Shown: positions 8,181 through 16,599 of the stretch, in pieces
Layout: each line of letters begins with the position of its first letter
How positions within the stretch are numbered: the first letter of the stretch is position 1
Assembly: GCA_002483105.1 (NCBI GenBank)
Contig: DLHG01000013.1
Span: 806,001 to 870,000, forward strand
DNA: 64,000 nucleotides
Reading direction: 5' to 3'
Source of the DNA: Bacteroidetes bacterium UBA7674
Lineage (GTDB): Bacteria > Bacteroidota > Bacteroidia > Chitinophagales > Chitinophagaceae
Program-made: the position numbers and the translations under genes
The notes under the pieces: generated by a model
The model's input: the letters and a program-made list of their open reading frames with translations, nothing else
Database searches by the model: none
What the model was told of the DNA's origin: nothing

Positions 8181-9632
8181 TTATCTTCTGCCACCACCTC
8201 TTTCTCCGCCTGATTGACGGGAATTAGCGGGCGCGGAAGACTGTCTTTGCGGTTGCGGCCTCGGTGCAGCTTGTTGTCGCTGAGGTTGTTGCATCTGTGG
8301 ACGCTCAATTCTCTGGGGTTGCTGACGTTCCATACGCTGAGGTTGTTGCATCTGCGGACGCTCAACTCTCTGTGGTTGCTGGCGTTCCATACGTTGAGGT
8401 TGTTGCATCTGCGGACGCTCGAATCTCTGTGGTTGCTGACGTTCCATCCGTTGAGGTTCCTGTCTTTGTGGTTGGGGGCGTTCCATCCGTTGAGGTTCTT
8501 GTCTCTGCGGCTGAGGACGTTCCATCCGTTGCGGTTCTTGTCTCTGCGGTTGCATTGGCTGCCTGCTCGGCTGGAGTTGTCTTTGTGGCTGCTCCATACG
8601 TTGGGGTTGTTGCCTTTGCGGCTGCTGACGTTCTATACGTTGTGGCTGCATTTGTTGCCTGTTTTGCTGTGTCGGCCTTACCTGGTTTGTCCTGTCATCC
8701 CTGTTGTCGAACCTTTGCTCACGTGCAGGTTGCTGACGTCCGCCATCATTATTTCGAACATCACTTCTGCCCCCTGTGGTTACGGGTTTTACCTCGCCAC
8801 GCGCTACCATTGTCTTAAACTCTGACCTTGTATTACGAACACCACCTTGCGGTTTACCTATCTCACGGGGAGCACGAACTACTTCTCTCGGCTGTCCTTC
8901 GTTGGCATTACCTCTTACCGAGGGGCGATAGATATTAACGGTGTTGTTACTCACCACTGTGCGTCCTCTTTCACCACGGCCTATACGGTGTGTATTCACT
9001 CTCTGGTTCGTTACTCTTTCCACCTCGTGGGCACGCGGGCCATATACGTAGGTATTGTTGTAGGTATTATTAATGATTGTAGTCTGGTTGATATAAGTGG
9101 AGTTATATCTCGGGCCTCTCCAATGGTTATGGAAATTAGGCTGATACAGATACTGAGGACCTACGAATACCCACCAGTCATTAGGATAGTTGTAGTTGCC
9201 AAAAGACATACTGATACTTACGCCGGGTGCCATTGGTGCCCAACCACAGTTACCACCGCCCCAGCGCCAGCTCACCCAGGCGGGACCCCATGTATTACCA
9301 GGTATCCATACCCAGCCATAGAATGGATTGTATGTCCAACGGCCATAGTGGAACGGAGCCCAACCCCAGGGGTAGTTAGACACCCATGTATTACCATAGT
9401 CTGTCATCGCCCATTGGCCATTGGTGTAGTAAGGACGGAAGTCATTACCCGCGTCCGGTACCCATACGTTACCATACTGTGGGTCGTTCACCCACTGTCC
9501 GTAAGGGGAAAGTTCATCGTAGAATGTCTGGTAAGATACGTAATCGTCCTGCGCCTGTGCTTTTGTAGCAGGAAGTGTCAGTAACATCACTGCTACCATC
9601 ACCCCCGACATCCATTTTATTAAGCTTTTCAT
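8181..9632 (-). CDS. Secreted DUF6600-like protein with Q/P/R-rich repeat tail
   Basis: A 483-residue exported protein with signal peptide MKSLIKWMSGVMVAVMLLTLPATKAQA. Residues about 28-200 are rich in tryptophan, tyrosine and glycine with repeated 'YGxWVxxPxYGxVWxP' units (LSPYGQWVNDPQYGNVWVP; HYGRWTYNPFYGWVWIP), which I recognise as the DUF6600-type domain. An N/T-rich stretch follows, and from about residue 300 the tail is a low-complexity array of QPQRMERPQ-type units, strongly basic. No T9SS sorting motif or lipobox is visible, so it is probably periplasmic or loosely envelope-associated. No function is assigned. The repeats may vary in number between strains. Confidence 0.82.
   Translation of the reverse strand: MKSLIKWMSGVMVAVMLLTLPATKAQAQDDYVSYQTFYDELSPYGQWVNDPQYGNVWVPDAGNDFRPYYTNGQWAMTDYGNTWVSNYPWGWAPFHYGRWTYNPFYGWVWIPGNTWGPAWVSWRWGGGNCGWAPMAPGVSISMSFGNYNYPNDWWVFVGPQYLYQPNFHNHWRGPRYNSTYINQTTIINNTYNNTYVYGPRAHEVERVTNQRVNTHRIGRGERGRTVVSNNTVNIYRPSVRGNANEGQPREVVRAPREIGKPQGGVRNTRSEFKTMVARGEVKPVTTGGRSDVRNNDGGRQQPAREQRFDNRDDRTNQVRPTQQNRQQMQPQRIERQQPQRQQPQRMEQPQRQLQPSRQPMQPQRQEPQRMERPQPQRQEPQRMERPQPQRQEPQRMERQQPQRFERPQMQQPQRMERQQPQRVERPQMQQPQRMERQQPQRIERPQMQQPQRQQAAPRPQPQRQSSAPANSRQSGGERGGGRR
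8272..8650 (-). repeat. In-frame tandem repeats coding the Q/P/R-rich tail
   Basis: The DNA consists of imperfect repeats of 'CGTTCCATACGTTGAGG' and 'TGCATCTGCGGACGCTCAA' blocks (plus-strand reading). Three of the best-matched units, each about 63 bases, cover about 8275-8465, and shorter units of about 45 bases lie at 8450-8540. They encode QQPQRMERQQPQR-like units and keep the reading frame. Confidence 0.75.
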
Positions 9633-9787
9633 CGTCTTAAATTTTATTGTTAGATCATTTATGTGTCATACGCCTTGTCTCTTTACTTTTCACTCCCGTA
9701 GCAGGTACCTGATTTGCAAAAGGAATGTTAAGTGCAATAAGTTTATCGGCTTAACGGTATAATTCCAATAATGATGCCAACTTTTTA

Positions 9788-9810
9788 AAACCCTTTACTG
9801 TTAAGGGTTT
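9788..9810 (-). terminator. Weak terminator overlapping the stop of the sorbosone dehydrogenase-like gene
   Basis: An 8-bp perfect stem (AAACCCTT / AAGGGTTT) with a 7-base loop that contains the stop codon complement at 9801-9803. On the minus strand only a short T-rich stretch follows, so this is a modest candidate. Confidence 0.45.
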
Positions 9811-10952
9811 GACGAGCCAGGCTTGCTATAAGTGATGCGATAGACGGCATTGGCCCTGTCATCAGAGACCAAAAGAGAACCGTCTTTTAATTGTAAAATA
9901 TCAACCGGCCTTCCCCATGCTTTTCCGTCTTTCAACCAGCCTTCTGCAAAGGTGGAATATGTGGATTTATTTCCCTCTGTTTTTACCATTGTAATACGGT
10001 AACCGAGGGGCTGACTTCTGTTCCACGAACCATGCTCCGCTATAAAGACAGTGTTCTTATAAGTGGCAGGAAACATATTGCCTGTATAGAACTTCATGCC
10101 CAGTGCTGCAACGTGCGGGCCGAGTATAGCAACAGGAGCTGTATAGTCTGCACAATTCTTTCCTTTACCATATTCAGGATCAAGTGTATTGCCCTGGTGG
10201 CAGAATGGATAACCAAAGTGCATACCCGCTTGCGGCGCTTTGTTCAGTTCATCTCCGGGAATTTCATCGCCCATCATATCCCTTCCGTTCTCGGTAAACC
10301 ACAATTCATTGGTCTGCGGATGCCATGCGAAACCAACTGTATTGCGAATGCCATGTGCAAATACCTCAAAGCCTGTACCATCGGGGTTCATCCGGCAGAT
10401 ACTGGCGTAGCGTGGGTCTTTCTCGGCATCATTGCAATTGTTGCAGGGGGCACCTATGGGTATATACAGCTTACCATCAGGGCCAAAGGCGATGTACTTC
10501 CAGCCGTGGTGTTTGTCTGTTGGCAGCTTATCATACACCAGCACAGGAGCGGGTGGGGTGGCCAGGTTGTTTTCTATATTGTCTATGCGCCATATCTTGC
10601 TTACTTCGGCTATGTATAGCGAACCCTTGTAAAAGGCTACACCGTTAGGTGTATTGAGCTTAGAGGCTATCGTATATTTTTTATCGGAAACGCCATCGTT
10701 ATTTTCATCTACCAGTGCGTATACGTTCTCACCGTCGCGATTGCCGACAAATATCGTCCCTTTATCACCCATTGCCATAGAGCGGGCATTGTCTACGTCT
10801 TTTGCAAAATAGCTGATGCTAAAACCTTCCGGTAGCCTGAGGTCTGGTAACTCCTGCTTCTTCTGTTTTTCAGCGGGATTGTATTTGCAGGACGAGGCTG
10901 TGTTGAGACAAAGCACCGCGAATGCTATGGGTAGTAAAATCAGCTTTTTCAT
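9801..10952 (-). CDS. Sorbosone/glucose dehydrogenase-like beta-propeller lipoprotein
   Basis: A 383-residue protein of the PQQ-dependent glucose/sorbosone dehydrogenase (GSDH) superfamily, a six-bladed beta-propeller fold. The N-terminus ends in a lipobox (NTASSC, lipidated Cys about residue 22), so it should be a lipoprotein. Family features include LPEGFSISYFAKDVDNARSMA, GTIFVGNRDGENVYAL, TPNGVAFYKGSLYIAE, a His in DKHHGWKYIAFGPDGKLYIPIG, and NTVGFAWHPQTNELWFTENGRDMMGDEIPGDELN. Many Bacteroidota paralogues lack a proven substrate and true PQQ dependence is not certain. It is monocistronic and divergent from the SBBP gene. Confidence 0.88.
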   Translation of the reverse strand: MKKLILLPIAFAVLCLNTASSCKYNPAEKQKKQELPDLRLPEGFSISYFAKDVDNARSMAMGDKGTIFVGNRDGENVYALVDENNDGVSDKKYTIASKLNTPNGVAFYKGSLYIAEVSKIWRIDNIENNLATPPAPVLVYDKLPTDKHHGWKYIAFGPDGKLYIPIGAPCNNCNDAEKDPRYASICRMNPDGTGFEVFAHGIRNTVGFAWHPQTNELWFTENGRDMMGDEIPGDELNKAPQAGMHFGYPFCHQGNTLDPEYGKGKNCADYTAPVAILGPHVAALGMKFYTGNMFPATYKNTVFIAEHGSWNRSQPLGYRITMVKTEGNKSTYSTFAEGWLKDGKAWGRPVDILQLKDGSLLVSDDRANAVYRITYSKPGSSNP

Positions 10953-11058
10953 AAGTCTTGTATTGGCTTTCAGTAGTCAGCAGTAAGATAGTGCCATTGT
11001 AAATTATTTTATATGGGTTGAGGAGAAATGTTGTAAATTGATGATGTAATAGCCTTCT

Positions 11059-13359
11059 ATGAAAATTACATCACTATTTCTTGCTCTCTTACTCTCCAAT
11101 ACAGTCTTTGCTCACCATGCCCCCCTCCTCTTCATCGAAAACAAAGGCCAGGTAACTGACCAGCATTACCAATCACGCACAGATATTGACTTCATGCTGC
11201 GCAGCGGGGCATTAAGTGTTTTTATAGGCAATGGGCAGATACATTACCAGTTTAAAAAAGTGGAAGGTGATGTGGCATCATCCCCCGACAGGCATGAACT
11301 GGTAGAACACAAGGTACAGATGCACCGGGTAGATGTGGAATTGGTAGGAGCCAATATAAATGCCCGTTTCGAATCTCAACAGCCAAACGATTATTACGAG
11401 CAATATTACTCGCAGTTGTTTGACGATAAAGGGGCTTTAGCGCACAGCTATCAAAAAATATTTTATCGAGATATTTATCCAAACATTGATTGGGTATTGT
11501 ATATAAAGGATGAAAAACTGGAGTATGAGTTTATAGTAAAAGAGGGTGGCGATGTACAGGATATTAGGCTGAAATATTCAGGTACTCAGGAACTGAGGGT
11601 AAAGGAAGATGGAAGCCTGTTATGCAGCAGTTCTTTAGGAGAAATTACAGAGCAAAAGCCCTATTGTTATACCGAAGAAAAAGTAATTGCTTCTGCATAT
11701 AAGTTGCAGGATAATATCCTGACATTTAATGTAGATGAATACAGTGGCCAGCTTATTATTGACCCTACTGTAGAGTGGACGTATGGTTGCTGTGGGAATA
11801 ATGCTGATATAATAGGCAATGTTACCACGGATGCGCAAGGTGATGTGTATATTAGTGGGAGTACTGAAGGTGGCAATATTGTGACTACAGGCGCTTACCA
11901 GAGTACATACGCCGGAATGGGCGATGGATTTATTGCCAAGCTGAATAGCTCCGGCATCAAGCTTTGGGGTACTTATTTCGGAGGCGCCGGTAACGATTAT
12001 CCTTTGGATATTCGATATGATAATGTTGGAGCCATTTATATTTATGGAACAACGACCAGCACTACGGGTATAGCTTCAACAGGGGCACACCAAACAACTT
12101 ATTCAGGGCCAAGCTCAAATGATAAAGGGGTTTTTCTCGCGAAGTTCAATTTGTCAGGGTCCAGGTTATGGAGCACTTACTATGGAAATGGTTATATGGA
12201 TTGGGGAAGTATTGCATGCGATCAATCAGGCAATGTATATATGGTCGGAGGAACCCGTGATCCAAATTCAATAGCAACACCTGGCGCTCACCAAACGATC
12301 TTAGCAGGGGTTGTGTGGCTTGACGGATTTTTAGTAAAATTTAACGGTAGTGGTGTTAGGCAATGGGGGACGTATTATGGAGGAGGAGATGGAGAAAGGT
12401 TAAGGGGAGTATTTATTGACAATAGTAACAACATTTATGTTTGTGGGACGGCGAGTAGCCATAACAACATAGCAACTCCGGGAGCATTCCAGACTGGTTT
12501 TACTACCCCCGATGCAGGTATGATCGTAAAATTTGATGATAATGGTATAAGACAATGGGGAACCTATTATTGTAGATCTAGGGTTAATAGTATAGCTTGT
12601 GATAACTCTGGCAATGTGTTTATTGCGGGCACTACAGCTGATGTGAATAATATAGCTACCCCCGGCGCGCACCAGGCCAGCTATGCCGGCGGGTCAAGTT
12701 ATGGAGATGCATTCATAGCTAGGTTTGACGGTAACGGCAACAGGCAATGGGGTACTTATTTAGGTGGCAACCAAGACGAATCTTTAGAAAACATACGGAT
12801 ATCTCCTGATGGATTTCTTTATATAATGGGTAACACAAAAAGCTCATCAGGAGTAGCTACTGCCAATGCCTATCAACCTACATACCAGGGTGGAACGCAT
12901 GATGGCTTTTTCTCCAAGTTTACGTCTAATGGTGTCTGCCTGTGGAGTAGTTACTACGGAACAAATAATACGGATGCCTGTTATGACATTGCATTTGACG
13001 GGAATAACATATTTTATATGTCAGGTTTAGATCCGATTCTACCATATAGTGATGGTTTCTTAGTGAAATTCCAGGATAATTCATCGGGTATAGAAGATGT
13101 ATCTGACAAGGTAAAGAAACTGGTTATCTACCCTAATCCCACTAGTGGGACATTTTCCCTTGATTTTCAAAACGAGCAGCTAAATGGAAGTATTGAGTTG
13201 AGTATTGTAGATGTATTAGGACAAGTTGTTTACAAAGATGAATATAAAGCACAAAGTAAAATCAACGTAAATGTGCCTAATATTCTAGCTCCCGGTTTTT
13301 ATTTTATAAGGGCTACGAGTGGCTTAGTGAATTACAGTGCTAGTCTTATTTATAAATAA
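11059..13359 (+). CDS. SBBP-repeat surface protein with T9SS type A sorting domain
   Basis: A 766-residue secreted protein. After a short signal peptide (MKITSLFLALLLSNTVFA) comes an N-terminal domain of the DUF7948 type (FIENKGQ ... DIDFMLRSGALSVFI ... FYRDIYPNIDWVLY). Residues about 240-670 hold seven or eight SBBP beta-propeller repeats of about 50-60 residues with the pattern DxxGNVYxxGxT ... IATPGAHQT ... DGFxxKFNxxGxRxWGTYYGG. The final 80 residues are a T9SS type A sorting domain (LVIYPNPTSGTFSLDF ... GFYFIRA). It should cross the outer membrane through T9SS and be attached or released at the surface. Its ligand is unknown. Confidence 0.92.
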   Translation: MKITSLFLALLLSNTVFAHHAPLLFIENKGQVTDQHYQSRTDIDFMLRSGALSVFIGNGQIHYQFKKVEGDVASSPDRHELVEHKVQMHRVDVELVGANINARFESQQPNDYYEQYYSQLFDDKGALAHSYQKIFYRDIYPNIDWVLYIKDEKLEYEFIVKEGGDVQDIRLKYSGTQELRVKEDGSLLCSSSLGEITEQKPYCYTEEKVIASAYKLQDNILTFNVDEYSGQLIIDPTVEWTYGCCGNNADIIGNVTTDAQGDVYISGSTEGGNIVTTGAYQSTYAGMGDGFIAKLNSSGIKLWGTYFGGAGNDYPLDIRYDNVGAIYIYGTTTSTTGIASTGAHQTTYSGPSSNDKGVFLAKFNLSGSRLWSTYYGNGYMDWGSIACDQSGNVYMVGGTRDPNSIATPGAHQTILAGVVWLDGFLVKFNGSGVRQWGTYYGGGDGERLRGVFIDNSNNIYVCGTASSHNNIATPGAFQTGFTTPDAGMIVKFDDNGIRQWGTYYCRSRVNSIACDNSGNVFIAGTTADVNNIATPGAHQASYAGGSSYGDAFIARFDGNGNRQWGTYLGGNQDESLENIRISPDGFLYIMGNTKSSSGVATANAYQPTYQGGTHDGFFSKFTSNGVCLWSSYYGTNNTDACYDIAFDGNNIFYMSGLDPILPYSDGFLVKFQDNSSGIEDVSDKVKKLVIYPNPTSGTFSLDFQNEQLNGSIELSIVDVLGQVVYKDEYKAQSKINVNVPNILAPGFYFIRATSGLVNYSASLIYK

Positions 13360-13483
13360 GAGCAGTGTTTTATATTGCTATCTGGTTGTTAATCACCACG
13401 CCAACTTTTCTTTTTATCATTAATTTCTCTTTCTTTGTTATCGTATTGGTGCGCAACTTATGGGCATCATTTAACCAAAGCGT

Positions 13484-13508
13484 AAAAAGTCCTCTCGTAG
13501 GGCTTTTT
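13484..13508 (+). terminator. Terminator after the SBBP-repeat gene
   Basis: A 10-bp stem (AAAAAGTCCT / AGGGCTTTTT, one G-T pair) with loop CTCGT, followed by CTTTTTTG. It ends about 25 bases before the next ATG, so the next gene must have its promoter in or right after this element. Confidence 0.7.
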
Positions 13509-13533
13509 CTTTTTTGCCTTATCTTCATGGCCT

Positions 13534-14220
13534 ATGCAGCCACTTCTTCTTTTGCATGGCGCCATTGGCGCTGCCGACCAATTAGCTCCCTTAGCTACCG
13601 AACTTAGTAAAACCTACAAGGTTCATGCCCTTGACTTTTCAGGACATGGTAATAAGGCTTTTCCCGAAGGCGACTTCTCCATTTCTTTATTTGCTGAGGA
13701 TGTCCTGGCGTTTATGAAGGAAGAGGGGCTGGAGAAAGTGTCCATATTCGGGTATAGTATGGGCGGCTATGTAGCCATGTACCTGGCAAAGCACCACCCG
13801 GATAAAATTGATAAAATAGTAACGCTGGCCACCAAGTTTCACTGGACAGATGAGATAGCCGCGAAGGAGTCGGGTATGCTGGATGCAGAGAAGATCGCTG
13901 TAAAGGTCCCCGCTTTTGCAGAAGCATTGGGCAAACGTCATTCAGGAAAAGACTGGAAAGAGGTGTTGGCTAAAACTGTTACTATTTTGAAAGGTTTAGG
14001 AGCCAACAATACACTGAAGCTTGATGACTACAAGGACATACAAGCGCAAAGTCTCATATTACTGGGCGATAGGGATAAAATGGTCGGTCTTGATGAGACA
14101 CTGGACGTATATAAAAACTTGCCCAATGCAGCTATGGGAATGCTCCCCGATACCCAACACCCGATAGAACAGGTGGATACAACAGTATTAGCGTTTTTTA
14201 TACGAAACTTTATAAAATAA
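13534..14220 (+). CDS. Alpha/beta hydrolase
   Basis: A 228-residue cytoplasmic hydrolase of the alpha/beta fold. The oxyanion motif LLLHGA is at residues 5-10, the nucleophile elbow GYSMGG places the catalytic Ser at 75, a likely acid is in LLGDRD (Asp179 or Asp181), and His209 lies in DTQHP. There is no signal peptide. The substrate is not predictable; family members include esterases and C-C hydrolases. The ATG at 13534 starts directly in the first strand, so the N-terminus is short but complete for the fold. The DUF3052 gene follows after 6 bases. Confidence 0.88.
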   Translation: MQPLLLLHGAIGAADQLAPLATELSKTYKVHALDFSGHGNKAFPEGDFSISLFAEDVLAFMKEEGLEKVSIFGYSMGGYVAMYLAKHHPDKIDKIVTLATKFHWTDEIAAKESGMLDAEKIAVKVPAFAEALGKRHSGKDWKEVLAKTVTILKGLGANNTLKLDDYKDIQAQSLILLGDRDKMVGLDETLDVYKNLPNAAMGMLPDTQHPIEQVDTTVLAFFIRNFIK

Positions 14221-14226
14221 CTGCAT

Positions 14227-14631
14227 ATGGCTGGCTATTCAAGTACGCCTCTGGCGAAAAAGCTCGGCATAAAGGAAAAGCATAATGTAATGTTGGTAGG
14301 AGAGCCGGAGTATTACTTCAATCTCTTTACTGACCTGCCGGAAATTGAGGTCACAGACGACAAGAAAATATTGAAAAATGTTATCCATTTCTTTACCAAA
14401 GCGGAGAAGGAACTCAAGGCGCTGTTACCCCAGCTGAAGAAGCAGTTGACACAAGATGGAATGATATGGGTATCGTGGCCTAAAAAATCGGCGAAAATTC
14501 CTACTGATGTTACAGAAGACGTGATCAGGGACTTTGCACTTAGTCAGGGCCTGGTAGATATAAAGGTTTGTGCTATAGATGACACCTGGTCGGGCCTGAA
14601 ATTAGTTATCCCGGTAAAGGACCGTAAATAA
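14227..14631 (+). CDS. DUF3052 family protein
   Basis: A 134-residue soluble protein. Its opening MAGYSSTPLAKKLGIKEKHNVMLVGEP is characteristic of DUF3052, a family found in many phyla without an established activity. The middle (FFTKAEKELKALLPQLKKQL) and the WVSWPKKSAKIPTDVTEDVIRD motif are also typical. It lies 6 bases after the alpha/beta hydrolase gene, so the two are probably co-transcribed. Confidence 0.88.
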   Translation: MAGYSSTPLAKKLGIKEKHNVMLVGEPEYYFNLFTDLPEIEVTDDKKILKNVIHFFTKAEKELKALLPQLKKQLTQDGMIWVSWPKKSAKIPTDVTEDVIRDFALSQGLVDIKVCAIDDTWSGLKLVIPVKDRK

Positions 14632-14689
14632 AAATCGGGTAGAGGCTCGTTTGCACATACTTAAAGGGTATGATACTGCGTTTTTCTAT

Positions 14690-14697
14690 TACCTTTG
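14690..14697 (+). promoter_or_regulatory. -7 box TACCTTTG upstream of ddl
   Basis: An exact TAnnTTTG match lying 24 bases before the ddl ATG at 14722. No well-spaced -33 TTTG is obvious. Confidence 0.55.
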
Positions 14698-14721
14698 GCA
14701 GCATAAGACTATATAATATTC

Positions 14722-15726
14722 ATGAAGAAAAATATTGCTCTATTGGCCGGTGGTTACTCAGGCGAATATGTCATTTCCATACAGACTGCAGAAACTATCG
14801 CTAAAAATCTGGACGCGGAACTGTATAATGTATATAAGATAATTGTGACGCGTGAAGGTTGGTGGTATGAAAGTGAGAAAGGAGAGAAAGTATCGGTTGA
14901 TAAAAACGATTTTACACTTACTGTCAACGGCAAAAAGGTAGTCTTTGATGTAGTGTTTATTGCCATACATGGTACTCCGGGTGAAGACGGCCGCATACAG
15001 GGTTACCTCGATATGTTGCAGATACCTTATACCAGTTGCAACGCTATCGTTTCTGCGCTCACATTTAACAAGAGTTATTGTAACAGGGTAGTGAAAGATC
15101 TGAATATAGTTGGTATTGCCAATTCGGTACGACTGATAAAAAATGAAAATTACTCGGTAGGGAATATACTGGAGCAATTAAGGTTGCCAATGTTCGTAAA
15201 GCCCAATGAAAGCGGTTCCAGTCTTGGTGTGAGTAAAGTAAAATCGGTAGAGGAATTGTTGCCTGCTATCGAGAAAGCTTTTGGCGAGGATAATGAAGTG
15301 CTGATAGAAGAATTCATTGAAGGTCGTGAACTGACAATAGGTGTGTACAAGATAAACGGGCAACTGTATAGTTTACCCGCAACCGAGATACTGAGCAAGA
15401 ACGAATTTTTTGACTACGAGGCGAAATACACTCCGGGTGTAACTAAAGAAGTAACACCTGCAGAGATAGATGAGAAGACACGTCAGCAACTGGAGTCTAA
15501 AGCAGAGAGCCTGTACAGGCACCTGAACTGTCGTGGTGTAGTGCGTATGGATTTTATCATGGAAAAGAAGACCAATAAACTGTTCTTCCTGGAAGTGAAC
15601 ACCATGCCGGGCCAAAGTGAGAACAGCATAGTGCCGCAGCAGGTGCGCGCATCGGGGAAGACTCTGAAAGATTTTTACGGGGCGATCATTGAAGATTGCC
15701 TGCAAAACAATGTTGTACCGGCTTAG
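14722..15726 (+). CDS. ddl: D-alanine--D-alanine ligase
   Basis: Cytoplasmic ATP-grasp enzyme that joins two D-alanines for the peptidoglycan pentapeptide. The 334-residue protein has the N-terminal signature IALLAGGYSGEYVIS, the motif FIAIHGTPGEDGRIQGYLDMLQIPYTSC, the ATP-grasp segment LPMFVKPNESGSSLGVSKV, VLIEEFIEGRELTIGVY, and the metal-binding C-terminus FFLEVNTMPGQSENSIVPQQ. Length and motifs are normal for the family. It is followed after 24 bases by a PASTA-domain protein, a pairing that fits cell-wall work. Confidence 0.96.
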   Translation: MKKNIALLAGGYSGEYVISIQTAETIAKNLDAELYNVYKIIVTREGWWYESEKGEKVSVDKNDFTLTVNGKKVVFDVVFIAIHGTPGEDGRIQGYLDMLQIPYTSCNAIVSALTFNKSYCNRVVKDLNIVGIANSVRLIKNENYSVGNILEQLRLPMFVKPNESGSSLGVSKVKSVEELLPAIEKAFGEDNEVLIEEFIEGRELTIGVYKINGQLYSLPATEILSKNEFFDYEAKYTPGVTKEVTPAEIDEKTRQQLESKAESLYRHLNCRGVVRMDFIMEKKTNKLFFLEVNTMPGQSENSIVPQQVRASGKTLKDFYGAIIEDCLQNNVVPA

Positions 15727-15750
15727 GAATTTGTATATTGTTTTTATTGT

Positions 15751-16599
15751 ATGATGGAAGCGTTATTAAAAAAGAGTTTTAGAGTAAACCTGCTGGTAGT
15801 AATACTGCTGTCTATATTTCTGTACATTTTGTTTTTCGTTTCACTGGGCTTTATCACCCGTCACGGGAATGAAGTAGTAATACCTAATGTAATGAAGAAG
15901 GACATTAAGGTTGCAGAAAAGTCGCTGGAAAGCATGGGTTTTGAAGTGCTGGTGGATTCGGCATACGACCCCAAACAAAAGCCGATGACTGTATTATCGC
16001 AAATACCGGAAGTAGGTTCTACTGTAAAAAGCGGTCGTACCGTATTTATTACCATCAATAGAAGACAACCACCTATGACACCTATGCCCAACCTCGTTGG
16101 GTTGTCGTATCGTAGTGCAGCAATGATATTAAAAAACAACAAACTGAATATAGGGGACACTATTTACAAGCCTGATATTGCCAAGGGCGCGATTTTGGAA
16201 CAGTTGTATAAAGGAAAAGCCGTGAGGCCGGGAGAACTGGTGCCGCAAGGCAGTAAGATCAGCCTTGTGATAGGCGATGGACTAAGCAATACGGAACTGG
16301 ATATGCCGGATGTAATAGGCATTCCATATCTGGAAGCTGAAGCTATATTGAGCGGAACAGGCTTGCAATTTTATCCGGTGTGGGAAGGTGATATTACTGA
16401 CTCATCAACAGCGGTTGTGTTTAAACAAAATCCCAGGCCGATGAATGAATTGGGCCAGCCTAACAGGATAAAAGAAGGGGACATGGTGGAGATATATATA
16501 AAACAGACGGCGAGCAACGAAGAACTGGAAGAGAACCGCAAGCCGCTAACGACTATTGACCCTAATACACCAGCCGCACCCTCAACCCCAACTAAGTGA
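15751..16599 (+). CDS. Membrane-anchored PASTA-domain protein
   Basis: A 282-residue protein with a short cytoplasmic N-terminus, one membrane helix (about residues 12-36, VNLLVVILLSIFLYILFFVSLGFI) and three extracytoplasmic PASTA domains at about 43-107, 111-177 and 185-252, followed by a disordered Pro/Thr-rich tail. PASTA domains are best known from Ser/Thr kinases and PBPs, where they sense muropeptides or the cell wall; here no kinase or transpeptidase domain is attached. Location directly after ddl suggests a peptidoglycan-related role. The stop codon TGA overlaps the next gene's ATG by one base, so translation is probably coupled. Confidence 0.88.
   Translation: MMEALLKKSFRVNLLVVILLSIFLYILFFVSLGFITRHGNEVVIPNVMKKDIKVAEKSLESMGFEVLVDSAYDPKQKPMTVLSQIPEVGSTVKSGRTVFITINRRQPPMTPMPNLVGLSYRSAAMILKNNKLNIGDTIYKPDIAKGAILEQLYKGKAVRPGELVPQGSKISLVIGDGLSNTELDMPDVIGIPYLEAEAILSGTGLQFYPVWEGDITDSSTAVVFKQNPRPMNELGQPNRIKEGDMVEIYIKQTASNEELEENRKPLTTIDPNTPAAPSTPTK

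Noticed and set aside
8214..9584. Long plus-strand frames opposite the DUF6600-like gene
   Set aside because: They arise from the biased composition and repeats of the minus-strand gene; the peptides are low-complexity mirror images (leucine- or valine-rich) with no start context.
13365..13607. Open frame of 80 codons between the SBBP gene and the alpha/beta hydrolase
   Set aside because: It covers a strong terminator hairpin and overlaps the hydrolase start in another frame. The peptide is mostly translated T-rich intergenic DNA, without recognisable features.
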